NCBI RefSeq assembly: GCF_027594545.1
Contig: NZ_CP115160.1
Location: forward strand, 3,171,001-3,235,000
Direction of reading: 5' to 3'
Source: Algoriphagus sp. TR-M9
Lineage (GTDB): Bacteria > Bacteroidota > Bacteroidia > Cytophagales > Cyclobacteriaceae
Length of the DNA stretch: 64,000 nt
Part shown: piece by piece, positions 26,066-34,940 of the stretch
Position numbering within the stretch: position 1 is the first letter of the stretch
Layout: each line of letters opens with the position of its first letter
Made by a program: the position numbers and the translations under genes
The notes under the pieces: generated by a model
What the model was told of the DNA's origin: nothing
Databases searched by the model: none
What the model saw: only the letters and a program-made list of their open reading frames with translations

Positions 26066-27766
26066 TTATTCTTTATTTGTCAATTCTCTCCCTTCAAATA
26101 TTTTATCCAAAAGCTCCTTGTTTTTAGCTCCTGCATAAGCTTGGTTTTGCTGAAGGTAATCCAAATACTCATCTAGGTATTCCTGACTGATCTGAGAATT
26201 ATCCCCGTATTGCTCTCGTAGACCATCGAGTTGCTCGTGCAATTCCGCCTGAATCTCAGCATAGGCAGGATCATCGTACACATTTTTCAGTTCCATGGGA
26301 TCATTTTTTCTATCGATCAATTCCCACTCGTCGGTATCGAAATAGTAATGAGTCAACTTGTAATCCTGCGTCACAATACTATAGTGACGCTTCACCATAT
26401 GCACCGATGGATATTCGTAATAATGGTAATAAACTGACTCTCTGGTCCATTCACCTTCTCCTGTCAAGAGTGGTAAAAGGCTTTCTCCCTGCATATCAGA
26501 AGGAGCTTCTACTCCCGCCGCTTCCAAAAATGTCTGGGCAAAATCCAGGTTTTGAACCATCTCTGTGGATTGTGTCCCTGCCTTCACTCTGCCCGGCCAA
26601 GCCATCAACAAGGGTGTTTTGAAGGATTCATTGTAAACAAATCGCTTATCAAACCAACCGTGCTCGCCTAGGTAAAAGCCTTGATCAGAGGTGTAAACGA
26701 TAATGGTATTTTCCATCAGTCCATTTTCCTCCAGGTAATCCAGAACTCTTCCTACGTTTTCATCCACGGCTTTAATAGTTCCCAAATAATCCTGCATATA
26801 ACGCTGATATCTCCATCTCATCTTATCCTCCTCGGTCATAGTAGGGTAAGCTTTTTTGAAGTCCTCGTTCACTTTCATGTAAGCCTTGTCCCAGTTGGCG
26901 CGCTGTGATTCATTCAATCTCCCCACTTCACGTTCAAAAGCTCCTTTGTCCCAATTTGAGGTGCCCTCTATCCCCAACTCATCCATTACTTCTGGATATA
27001 TCTTGGAGTCTCCAGCCCAGTGCATATCTGTCAACAGATTCATTTCTGCTTCTCTCGCTGCCCTTCCTCTCCCCGAATAGTCATCAAATAAGGTCGCCGG
27101 TTCCTTGAATGTCCTTTGCGTAAACTCATCCACATGGCGCTCAGCCGGCAGCCACTCTCTGTGCGGAGCCTTATGCAAATACATCAACATAAATGGCTGA
27201 TCTGCTTTTCTTTCATTCTGAAGCCAATCCAGTGTCATATCGGTCACGATGTCGGTCACATATCCTTCTACCTGAATTTTGCCCTCATTTTTTGTGATAA
27301 AATCCGGGTTATAATAGGCTCCTTGCCCAGGTAAAATCTTAAATTGATCAAAGCCCTTTGGATTGTTTCCGAAATGTAATTTCCCGAACATGGCTGTCTG
27401 ATACCCCGCATCTTGAAGGATCTGAGGGAAGGTAACATTGGTGGTATCAAAAGGAAAATGATTGTCCACCTTGCCGTTGATATGTGAATGCTTACCGGTC
27501 AAAATAGTCGCTCGGCTAGGAGCACATATGGAGTTAGTCACAGAAGCATTGGTAAACAACATCCCCATTTCTGCGATTCTGTCAATATTTGGGGTCTCTA
27601 TGAGTGTGTTATCGTATGCTGAAATCGCCTGGTAGGCATGATCATCAGACATGATGAAGACGATATTGGGCCGCTCGGAGCTCTTTTGCGCTTCCCCACT
27701 TTGACCACAGCTTGTAAAGCCCAGTGCCAGAAGCATCACCACTACTAAAGGAGTATATTTATCCAT
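26066..27766 (-). CDS. S1-family sulfatase lipoprotein, paralogue 2
   Basis: 566 residues with a lipobox (LGFTSCGQS). It has SDDHAY, ICAPSRATILTG (CxPSR Cys, about residue 82) and SDQGFYLGEHGWFDKRF, and is collinear with the sulfatase at 24066. Differences concentrate in the middle region (residues ~215-300), where substrate pockets usually diverge. The start at 27766 is well set by the signal peptide. It is divergent from the symporter gene, and both promoters carry the TTAGTGC motif. The likely substrate is a sulfated sugar in the same glycan. Confidence 0.93.
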   Translation of the reverse strand: MDKYTPLVVVMLLALGFTSCGQSGEAQKSSERPNIVFIMSDDHAYQAISAYDNTLIETPNIDRIAEMGMLFTNASVTNSICAPSRATILTGKHSHINGKVDNHFPFDTTNVTFPQILQDAGYQTAMFGKLHFGNNPKGFDQFKILPGQGAYYNPDFITKNEGKIQVEGYVTDIVTDMTLDWLQNERKADQPFMLMYLHKAPHREWLPAERHVDEFTQRTFKEPATLFDDYSGRGRAAREAEMNLLTDMHWAGDSKIYPEVMDELGIEGTSNWDKGAFEREVGRLNESQRANWDKAYMKVNEDFKKAYPTMTEEDKMRWRYQRYMQDYLGTIKAVDENVGRVLDYLEENGLMENTIIVYTSDQGFYLGEHGWFDKRFVYNESFKTPLLMAWPGRVKAGTQSTEMVQNLDFAQTFLEAAGVEAPSDMQGESLLPLLTGEGEWTRESVYYHYYEYPSVHMVKRHYSIVTQDYKLTHYYFDTDEWELIDRKNDPMELKNVYDDPAYAEIQAELHEQLDGLREQYGDNSQISQEYLDEYLDYLQQNQAYAGAKNKELLDKIFEGRELTNKE

Positions 27767-27800
27767 TTCGGTATAATATTAAATGTAACTACGAGGCAAA

Positions 27801-27818
27801 TTAGTGCATTAGCCCAAT
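27801..27818. promoter_or_regulatory. TTAGTSC motif, site 1
   Basis: TTAGTGCATTAGCCCAAT, 35 bp upstream of the sulfatase start at 27766. It closely matches sites at 27941 and 36206. Proposed operator of the PUL; which regulator binds is unknown. Confidence 0.4.
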
Positions 27819-27940
27819 AATAGAAAATGTTTTCCAAAATTAACCAACTTCAGCAGGGCAAACAACAGGCTTGTTCTAAGCGGTTAGATTCAACCCATAG
27901 ACACTATTTTTAAGGGAATAAAAAAAATTATGCTAAATAA

Positions 27941-27958
27941 TTAGTGCCAATGCCCTAA
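27941..27958. promoter_or_regulatory. TTAGTSC motif, site 2
   Basis: TTAGTGCCAATGCCCTAA, 54 bp upstream of the symporter start at 28012, followed by TTAGACTATTTTAGGG, which also resembles the DNA after site 3. Confidence 0.4.
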
Positions 27959-28011
27959 TTAGACTATTTTAGGGTTTTACTTTCCCAAAATAAACTACCC
28001 GGTACCAACCC

Positions 28012-29610
28012 ATGTACAGCCTCAGCGCCATCGACATTTCTGTCATTGCCCTTTATCTGATCGGGATAATTGTCATAGGATTGTGGTATTCCCGCAAGAA
28101 AAGACAAAGCAGTGAAGGATACTTCCTGGCCGGAAAAACGCTTACCTGGTCGGTAATAGGTGCCTCTCTTTTTGCATCCAATATCTCCACCGTGCACCTG
28201 GTAGGGCTGGCAGAGTCCGGTTTTATCGACGGCATAGTCTGGGGGAATTTCGAATGGTTTTCTTCCTTTGAGCTATTGGTATTGGCATTTCTTTTTATCC
28301 CATTCTACCTGCGCACCAAAATCACCACACTTCCCGAATTTCTGGAAAAGCGATACGACCATCGCTCTCGGGTGATTTTAGCCATATTTAGCATCCTGGC
28401 TGCCCTATTTATGCATATAGGCGTGAGCTTCTATGCCGGAGCGGTAGTCTTCGAAAAAGTTTTCGGACTGGATATAGTTTTATCCATTCTGATCATAGCT
28501 GCGGCCACGGGACTTTATACGATCATAGGGGGCCTTACCTCAGTAGTAGTCACGGAAACCGTGCAGACGGTTATCCTGATTCTAGGATCATTGACCATCA
28601 CCGTTTTGGCGATTCTGTCGCTGTCTGAGGTAGGAATTCATTCTATGGATGAATTAAAAGCAGTAGTGAGTGAAGACCGATTTCGCGCGGTGGCATTTAA
28701 TACAGCTGATAAAGGGTTCACATTTCCTGATATGCTCTTTAGCCACCTAATTTTGGGCATTTGGTATTGGTGCACAGATCAGACTATAGTACAGCGTGTA
28801 TTGGGAGCGAAATCAGAAAATGAGGCCAAGTTGGGAGCTATTTTCGCAGGATTTCTGAAGATATTGCCGGTTTTTATCATGGTGGTTCCGGGAATTTTGG
28901 CCTTTGCCTTATTCCGCGATGAAATCGGCGAAGACACCAAGTCGGTACTTCCGGTCATGATCATGAACCTGATGCCTGTTGGGCTGAAAGGACTCATGGT
29001 GGCAGCACTGCTCGCAGCGGTGATGAGTTCGGTAGCGGCGGCATTGAACAGCTGCTCCACGCTCTTGGTGTTTGATGTGTTTAAAAGAATCAAACCTGAC
29101 CTGAGCGAAGTGGCAATGATCAGAATCGGCAGAATATCTGCAGTGGTAGTGCTGATTTCGGCGGTGATCTGGTCACCCTTTCTAGGTGATTTAGGAGCTA
29201 TTTTTGAGTTGATCAATCAGATGTTTTCCATCTTTGCTCCTTCTATAGTTGCAGTTTTCCTGTTTGGTATTCTATCTCCGAAAGGCACTGCAAAAGCTTC
29301 CTTTCTTACTTTACTGCTAGGTAGTTTATTCGCAGGAATAGTCTTTATAGTAGAGAAATACATTCCCATTGCTGGTATTGAAAACTTCATTTCCAGTGAA
29401 AATGGCCTTGCCATCAATTGGCTGAGACAAACCATCTATTTCTTCCTCATTTCCAGTTTGATATACTGGAGTGTAAGTTGGTTAGATAAGGAAAAATCCA
29501 ATATTTCCACTGCGTTTTACCTCAATGTAGAAAAGTCCAGCACCCTAGTCAAGCTACTCAGCGCTGCACTGGTGGCTATTATGCTCTGCTTATATTTAAT
29601 TTTCTTTTGA
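28012..29610 (+). CDS. Sodium/solute symporter (SSS family)
   Basis: 532 residues with about 13-14 helices. Family marks: GYFLAGKTLTWSVIGASLFASNIST in the first half (SSS sodium site), ATGLYTIIGGLTSVVVTETVQT, and ISAVVMS-type MVAALLAAVMSSVAAALNSCSTL. It resembles SGLT-like sugar transporters of Bacteroidota PULs. Position at the head of the oxidoreductase, sulfatase and fuconate dehydratase run suggests it imports the released monosaccharide, possibly L-fucose (inference). Short 10-bp gap to the next gene. Confidence 0.92.
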   Translation: MYSLSAIDISVIALYLIGIIVIGLWYSRKKRQSSEGYFLAGKTLTWSVIGASLFASNISTVHLVGLAESGFIDGIVWGNFEWFSSFELLVLAFLFIPFYLRTKITTLPEFLEKRYDHRSRVILAIFSILAALFMHIGVSFYAGAVVFEKVFGLDIVLSILIIAAATGLYTIIGGLTSVVVTETVQTVILILGSLTITVLAILSLSEVGIHSMDELKAVVSEDRFRAVAFNTADKGFTFPDMLFSHLILGIWYWCTDQTIVQRVLGAKSENEAKLGAIFAGFLKILPVFIMVVPGILAFALFRDEIGEDTKSVLPVMIMNLMPVGLKGLMVAALLAAVMSSVAAALNSCSTLLVFDVFKRIKPDLSEVAMIRIGRISAVVVLISAVIWSPFLGDLGAIFELINQMFSIFAPSIVAVFLFGILSPKGTAKASFLTLLLGSLFAGIVFIVEKYIPIAGIENFISSENGLAINWLRQTIYFFLISSLIYWSVSWLDKEKSNISTAFYLNVEKSSTLVKLLSAALVAIMLCLYLIFF

Positions 29611-29620
29611 ATCAACTAAA

Positions 29621-30694
29621 ATGCAAGTCAATCAATTTCCCATGCTTCCAAAAACACCTAGACCGATAGCCATCATAGGAGCAGGCGGGATCGTCACGGA
29701 TGCCCATTTGCCTGCCTACACACTGGCAGGTTGGCAAGTGATGGGGATTTATGATTTGGATTTTGCCAAAGCTGAAGTTGCGAAAAACAAGTTCTCCATT
29801 GTTTCTCGGACATATTCCGACTTATCCGAATTAATTAAAGCTGCGGCTGATCAAAATGCTGTTTTTGACCTAGCCGTCCCAGCAGATCAGATTATCCCGA
29901 TTCTTAAGCAATTACCAGACGGATCAGCAGTTTTGATCCAGAAACCCATGGGTGAAACTAGCGCTGAAGCAGAAGTCATCCTGGAGCTTTGTGAACTCAA
30001 AAACCTGCTATCAGCAGTGAATTTCCAGCTCAAGTTTGCTCCTTACATGCTTGCCTCGAAAGATATGATCCAAAAAGGGCTGCTGGGGAAAATCTATGAT
30101 CTGGAACTGAAGGTCTGCGTCTATACGCCCTGGCATCTTTGGGGATTTCTGAAAGAAAAGCCTCGTATGGAAGTGCTCTACCATAGTGTTCACTACTTGG
30201 ACTTGATTCGCTCATTTATGGGAAATCCTACCCGAATCCATGCAAGTGTCCTGAAAAGCCCCAAATCTCCTGATCTGGCAGATGCCAGAAGCAGCATCAT
30301 ATTGGATTATGATGAAGTCACACAAGCTAGAATTCTCACCAATCATGGACATGATTTCGGATCTAAAAACCAAGAATCCTATTTCAAAATCGAAGGGACC
30401 AAAGGTGCTATAAAAATCACCATAGGGCTTTCCCTGGACTACCCAAAAGGCCAAGCTCCAAAGATGGAGTACTGTCTTTTGGACAATCCAAAAGGCTGGC
30501 AGGAAATTCCGCTGAAAGGTGGCTGGTTTCCCCAAGCATTCATAGGTTCCATGGCGGCCTTGCAGGTAACCTGCGAAAATCCTGGAACTCATTTATCAAA
30601 CAGTACAGCAGACGCTCTTCAGACCATGAAACTCGTCGAAACAGTTTACAAAGCATCCGAATCAGGTGGTACACCTTTCGGTAAAATAAGTTGA
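29621..30694 (+). CDS. Gfo/Idh/MocA family oxidoreductase
   Basis: 357 residues. An N-terminal Rossmann domain has AIIGAGGIVTDAHLPAY; the EKP motif appears as QKPMGET with the catalytic Lys kept (Glu to Gln is a known variant); the C-terminal beta-sheet domain includes AVNFQLKFAPYM and HSVHYLDLIRSFMG. It would oxidise or reduce a sugar or sugar acid with NAD(P). In a fucose pathway it could stand in for L-fucose dehydrogenase or a later step, but that is inference. It overlaps the next ORF by four bases if the first ATG there is used. Confidence 0.9.
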   Translation: MQVNQFPMLPKTPRPIAIIGAGGIVTDAHLPAYTLAGWQVMGIYDLDFAKAEVAKNKFSIVSRTYSDLSELIKAAADQNAVFDLAVPADQIIPILKQLPDGSAVLIQKPMGETSAEAEVILELCELKNLLSAVNFQLKFAPYMLASKDMIQKGLLGKIYDLELKVCVYTPWHLWGFLKEKPRMEVLYHSVHYLDLIRSFMGNPTRIHASVLKSPKSPDLADARSSIILDYDEVTQARILTNHGHDFGSKNQESYFKIEGTKGAIKITIGLSLDYPKGQAPKMEYCLLDNPKGWQEIPLKGGWFPQAFIGSMAALQVTCENPGTHLSNSTADALQTMKLVETVYKASESGGTPFGKIS

Positions 30695-30699
30695 TCCTC

Positions 30700-32145
30700 A
30701 TGAAAAAACTACTTTACATCACCTGTTGTCTTCTATCACTTACAGCTTTTTCCCAAGAAAAGAACAAGCCAAATGTGTTGTTTATCATCTCTGATGATCT
30801 GACTACGACAGCCCTCGGAGCATACGGAAATCCGGTTCCAAAAACCCCAGTCATCGATCAGTTGGCGAAGGAAAGCACCCTTTTCACCCATGCCTATTCC
30901 CAATATCCTGTGTGCGGTCCTTCTCGGGCATCCATGATGTTTGGGTATTACCCGAATGCCACTGAGACTTACGGGTATGTCAGCGGCAGAGAAAATGTGG
31001 GGCCAGATCGCCCTTCTATGACAGAGCTATTTAAGCAAAACGGTTATTATACCGCGCGGGTCAGCAAAATCTACCACATGGGCGTTCCCGGTGATATAGA
31101 GAAAGGCTCAGACGGGAAAGACGACCCTGCTTCCTGGACCGAAAAATTTAACTCCCAGGGCCCGGAGTGGACTGCTGAAGGCAAGGCTGAATTGGTACAA
31201 AATAATCCGGATGGAAGTATAGAGCGAAAAGGCGGAAATGTGATGACCATCGTGCAGGCCGACGGAGATGACCTGGTCCATTCGGACGGAAAAACTGCAA
31301 AAAAAGCATCCGAATTGATCCGTCAACATAAAGACAAACCATTCTTTTTGGCAGTTGGATTTGTGAGACCACATGTGCCATTTGTGGCTCCGGCAGGCTA
31401 TTTTGATCCCTTTCCTTTTGCCAAGATCAAAACTCCCGAGCAAGCACCGAATGACTGGAATGACATTCCTGAGCGTGGGATCAACTACGTCACCAGTGTA
31501 AATGCCGAGATGAACCAGGAGCAAAAGCAAAAGGCAATTGCTGCCTATTATGCTTCGGTTTCTTACATGGATGCTCAGGTCGGCAAAGTACTGAATACCT
31601 TAAAAGAAGAAGGTTTGGAAGACAATACCATTGTGATCTTCACTTCAGATCATGGTTTTCACCTCGGTGAACATGAATTCTGGATGAAAGTCAGCCTCCA
31701 CGAGGAATCTGTCCAAGTGCCTATGATGATTAAAGTCCCAGGCAAGGAACCCGCAGTAGTCGATTCCTTTACCGAACTGATTGACCTCTACCCTACTTTG
31801 GCCGATTTGGCTGGATTGGATTATCCAACAGCCATTCAGGGCAAGAGCTTGAAACCACTTTTAGACAATCCGAAAAAGAAGGTGAGAGATATGGCCTTCT
31901 CGGTAAGTCAGGGCGGAAAATCATTTTTGATCCGAACTGAAAAGTGGGCATACATCCAATACAATGAGGATGCATCTGCGGGAATGGAGCTATTCGACAT
32001 GGAAAATGATCCTAAGCAATTCAATAATCTCGCAGAGGATCCAGCATACGCAAAGCCGCTCAAGGAGATGCAAGCTAAGCTAGCGAAGAAGCTGGCGGAA
32101 GTTCGCGAGAATGATTTAAACAAGAATTATAACAGAGCTCAATGA
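30700..32145 (+). CDS. S1-family sulfatase, iduronate-2-sulfatase-like
   Basis: About 481 residues from the ATG at 30700 (MKKLLYITCCLLSLTAFSQE), which gives a cleaner signal peptide than the ATG at 30691. It has IISDDLTTTALGAYGNP, the CGPSRASMM formylglycine site (CxPSR), and TSDHGFHLGEHEFWMK. These blocks resemble the iduronate-2-sulfatase/S1_7 group, distinct from the paired sulfatases upstream, so it should attack a different sulfate position. Its stop overlaps the start of a 48-codon ORF (ATGA). Confidence 0.92.
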   Translation: MKKLLYITCCLLSLTAFSQEKNKPNVLFIISDDLTTTALGAYGNPVPKTPVIDQLAKESTLFTHAYSQYPVCGPSRASMMFGYYPNATETYGYVSGRENVGPDRPSMTELFKQNGYYTARVSKIYHMGVPGDIEKGSDGKDDPASWTEKFNSQGPEWTAEGKAELVQNNPDGSIERKGGNVMTIVQADGDDLVHSDGKTAKKASELIRQHKDKPFFLAVGFVRPHVPFVAPAGYFDPFPFAKIKTPEQAPNDWNDIPERGINYVTSVNAEMNQEQKQKAIAAYYASVSYMDAQVGKVLNTLKEEGLEDNTIVIFTSDHGFHLGEHEFWMKVSLHEESVQVPMMIKVPGKEPAVVDSFTELIDLYPTLADLAGLDYPTAIQGKSLKPLLDNPKKKVRDMAFSVSQGGKSFLIRTEKWAYIQYNEDASAGMELFDMENDPKQFNNLAEDPAYAKPLKEMQAKLAKKLAEVRENDLNKNYNRAQ

Positions 32146-32288
32146 AACCTATCCTATTACCAATCGCAGTTTTTTGCATGTTGCTATTTGGATCAAGCCA
32201 AGTAGCAGCTGTAGATCCTGTGAACCAAAAAAATGACGGCAGTTCTTTTAACCTTCAAATTCCGCTGGGCATAAATCCAGACCATTAA
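32142..32288 (+). CDS. Tiny exported ORF, possible gene remnant
   Basis: 48 codons beginning in an ATGA overlap with the sulfatase stop. The first 23 residues (MKPILLPIAVFCMLLFGSSQ then VAA) look like a signal peptide; the remainder is hydrophilic and short (VDPVNQKNDGSSF, LQIPLGINPDH). It is either a small secreted peptide or the leftover start of a larger secreted enzyme lost by deletion. The translational coupling favours an expressed product. Confidence 0.4.
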   Translation: MKPILLPIAVFCMLLFGSSQVAAVDPVNQKNDGSSFNLQIPLGINPDH

Positions 32289-32348
32289 ATATCCAATTAC
32301 TTCTACTCTTTCATCAACCATTCAATCAACCTTCTTTTCAAAATACCT

Positions 32349-33599
32349 ATGAAGAAACCTATCGTAATAAAAAGATGTCAAGCCGATGACATGCGTTTTG
32401 AACTCCAGGACGGAGCCGGATCTGATGCGATCCATGTAAACCCTGTGTATGCCTACGCAGTGTGCAAGTTGGAAACAGATTCCAAGCATGAAGGAGTCGG
32501 TTTGGCTTTTACCCTGGGAGCGGGAAATAAAATGGTGTGCCAAGCGATAGAATACCTGTCCAAACACATAGTTGGCAAGGAGATCTATGAGTTGATGGCA
32601 GACTTTGGGACCACTTATAAGCAAATGGCAGATGACCCGAGTTTGCGCTGGCTAGGTCCGCACAAAGGCGTGGTGCAACTTGCCCTTGCGGCAGTAGTTA
32701 ACGCTTGCTATGATCTTTGGGCAAAAGCGGAAGGGGTTCCTTTGTGGAAACTCCTGATTGATCTACCCGCAGAGCAACTGGTCAACACGCTAGACTTTTC
32801 GTATTACGAAGATGTGCTCACCAAACAACAGGCTGTTGATTTGATCAACGAGCAGAAAACCGGAAGAAAGGAGCGCGAAAGCATACTCTCGGACGGATAT
32901 CCAGGTTATGACACCTCTGTAGGCTGGTTTAACTATTCAGATGAAAAAATCATAAAAAATGTGGAACTGGCCCTAGCAAATGGCTTCACCGCCATGAAGC
33001 TGAAAGTAGGTGCAAAAAACCCCAGTCATGACATCCGTAGAGCTGAATTGGTCAGAAAAATAGCCGGAGATCAGGCCACCATTATGTTCGACGCCAATCA
33101 ACAGTGGAACCTTCCACAGGCTATAGACATCTGCAAGGAACTCAAAAACCTGAATCCATTTTGGGTAGAGGAACCCACCCACCCGGATGATGTTTTTGCA
33201 CACATGCAACTGGCCAAAACAGTAGATATACCTATAGCTCTGGGCGAGCATGTGCCGAATAAAGTGATTTTCAAAAATTTCATTCAGTCCGGCTGCATGT
33301 CCTTCAACCAGGTAGATGCAGTGCGTGTAGGCGGTGTTTCAGAGTTTATTTTGATCAGCTTACTCTCCAGGAAATTCAAAATACCGGTTGTCCCACATGT
33401 AGGGGACATGGGGCAGATTCATCAGCATTTGGTCCTGTTCAATCATATTAGCTTAGGACATCCTGCTTTGCTACTGGAATACATTCCTCACTTAAAAGAG
33501 CATTTCCAATCTCCCGCTTTGGTAAAAGACGGAAAATACCTCACTCCAATGGAGCCGGGCATGAGTGCAGATCTTTTGAAACACGAATATTCCTTTTAA
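32349..33599 (+). CDS. L-fuconate dehydratase (enolase superfamily)
   Basis: 416 residues, typical for this enzyme. The N-terminal capping domain has LQDGAGSDAIHVNPVYAYA and GLAFTLGAGN; the barrel has MKLKVGA (KxK base), MFDANQQW (Asp), WVEEPTHPDD (Glu), GEHVPN (Glu) and PHVGDMGQIHQH (His). The LGPHKGVVQLALAAVVNACYDLWAK block and NTLDFSYY are strongly like FucD. It dehydrates L-fuconate to 2-keto-3-deoxy-L-fuconate in the non-phosphorylating L-fucose pathway. It points to fucose as a constituent of the glycan used by this locus. The other pathway enzymes are not in view. Confidence 0.92.
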   Translation: MKKPIVIKRCQADDMRFELQDGAGSDAIHVNPVYAYAVCKLETDSKHEGVGLAFTLGAGNKMVCQAIEYLSKHIVGKEIYELMADFGTTYKQMADDPSLRWLGPHKGVVQLALAAVVNACYDLWAKAEGVPLWKLLIDLPAEQLVNTLDFSYYEDVLTKQQAVDLINEQKTGRKERESILSDGYPGYDTSVGWFNYSDEKIIKNVELALANGFTAMKLKVGAKNPSHDIRRAELVRKIAGDQATIMFDANQQWNLPQAIDICKELKNLNPFWVEEPTHPDDVFAHMQLAKTVDIPIALGEHVPNKVIFKNFIQSGCMSFNQVDAVRVGGVSEFILISLLSRKFKIPVVPHVGDMGQIHQHLVLFNHISLGHPALLLEYIPHLKEHFQSPALVKDGKYLTPMEPGMSADLLKHEYSF

Positions 33600-33602
33600 A
33601 GG

Positions 33603-33720
33603 AACATGATTCTCCGCAATGATGCCAGTAACCATTATTTCTTTGCTTATCTGGTCGTCCCGATAGCTATCGGGAGAACGATGACCAATGACCGAAGTGG
33701 CCACAATTCTTAAGGTTAAC
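33603..33720 (-). repeat. Dispersed intergenic repeat, copy 3 (reverse), with an 18-bp palindrome
   Basis: Read on the minus strand it contains CCACTTCGGTCATTGGTC and ends ACTGGCATCATTGCGGAGAA, like the other copies. The palindrome TCCCGATAGCTATCGGGA (33658-33675) lies inside. Confidence 0.6.
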
Positions 33721-33805
33721 ATATCCTAAATTGCTTTTGCATCCTTACTGGAAGTAAAGCGGCTACACACATTCAATTAAAACCTCCACTTTGACCTAGT
33801 CTAAA

Positions 33806-34885
33806 ATGAAATTACTATACCTACTTTGCTTTAGCTTATTTATCAGCTTTGGCGCAGCTTATTCTCAAAGTAATCCCTTTCAAAATAATTGGGAAGATTC
33901 CCCTGTAGAAGGAGCTTTTCAAATGGAGAATTACATAGTCTGGGGTGGTTCGGTAATCCAAGGCGAGGATGACCTATATTATATGTTTGCCAGTAGATGG
34001 CCGAAGCACCTGGGAATGAGTGCCTGGGTGACAAATAGTGAAATCGTGCTGGCCGTGTCCGATCGGCCAGAAGGCCCTTTCAAATTCAAACAGGTAGTTT
34101 TGCAAGCTAGAGGCAAAGCATATTGGGATGGGATGATGACCCACAATCCTACGATCCAGTATCATGACGGAAAATATGTACTGTTTTACATAGGGATCAA
34201 TTATGATTTCGAAAAACCTGTAGATGTAAGTCCAAGCCGTGAACTTTATGAGGCAGCATGGAATCATAAACGAATTGGGGTAGCTGTTGCAGATTCTCCT
34301 ACAGGCCCCTGGAAAAGAATGGATCAGCCTATCCTTCAACCACGTCCAGGCAAATGGGATGGAGCCATCATCAGCAATCCAGCTCCGGTAGTTCATGAAG
34401 ACGGAAGTGTATTGCTGGTTTATAAAAGTGCGCCTGTCCCCTATCCTGCCAGAAATCAAAATAGAAAAATGACCTTTGGAGTAGCCAAAGCCAAGCATTA
34501 CTGGGGACCTTATGAAAGAGCCGGAGAAGATAACCAAATCGAGCTATTACCGATCAGCTCAGACGTAGAAGACCCCTACATCTGGTATGACGGCAATCAG
34601 TATAATATGCTAGCCAAATGCATGAATAAGGAAATTACCGGCGAAAGTGGCGCAGGCTTTTTAGCTAGGTCTGAAGATGGACTGGTATGGTACACGGCTG
34701 AGGAGCCAGCTGCATATGGAAGAACTTTGACTTTATCAAATGGGGAAACGCAGGTCTTTCCAAAACTGGAACGGCCGCAAGTTCTGGTGCAGAATGGCCA
34801 GCCAACTCACGTATATTTTGCTGCGAGGAATCCTGAAGGAAATATTTTCAATATGGTCAGACCGCTTAAACGTACTGTGGAATAA
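33806..34885 (+). CDS. GH43-like five-bladed beta-propeller, probable glycoside hydrolase
   Basis: 359 residues with a signal peptide (SFGAAYSQ). Repeated blade patterns with W/Y-rich strands appear: GGSVIQGEDDLYYMFASRW, HNPTIQYHDGKYVLFYIG, SNPAPVVHEDGSVLLVYKS, VEDPYIWYDGNQYNMLAK, ERPQVLVQNGQPTHVYFAA. This is the GH43/GH117-type propeller layout, with acidic residues at places typical for catalysis (e.g. VEDP). It does not match a named CAZy family by eye. Likely a periplasmic exo-acting enzyme on the fucose-containing glycan (inference). 13 bp before the next, related ORF. Confidence 0.7.
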   Translation: MKLLYLLCFSLFISFGAAYSQSNPFQNNWEDSPVEGAFQMENYIVWGGSVIQGEDDLYYMFASRWPKHLGMSAWVTNSEIVLAVSDRPEGPFKFKQVVLQARGKAYWDGMMTHNPTIQYHDGKYVLFYIGINYDFEKPVDVSPSRELYEAAWNHKRIGVAVADSPTGPWKRMDQPILQPRPGKWDGAIISNPAPVVHEDGSVLLVYKSAPVPYPARNQNRKMTFGVAKAKHYWGPYERAGEDNQIELLPISSDVEDPYIWYDGNQYNMLAKCMNKEITGESGAGFLARSEDGLVWYTAEEPAAYGRTLTLSNGETQVFPKLERPQVLVQNGQPTHVYFAARNPEGNIFNMVRPLKRTVE

Positions 34886-34940
34886 TTGAGATAATTCCAT
34901 GTCCTACGGACGTCCTGAGAATCCCAAATTAGTCAATGAA

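Noticed and set aside
33974..34537. 187-codon antisense ORF inside a GH43-like gene
   Set aside because: The plus-strand gene has a signal peptide, blade repeats and a related neighbour; the antisense frame shows no family features.
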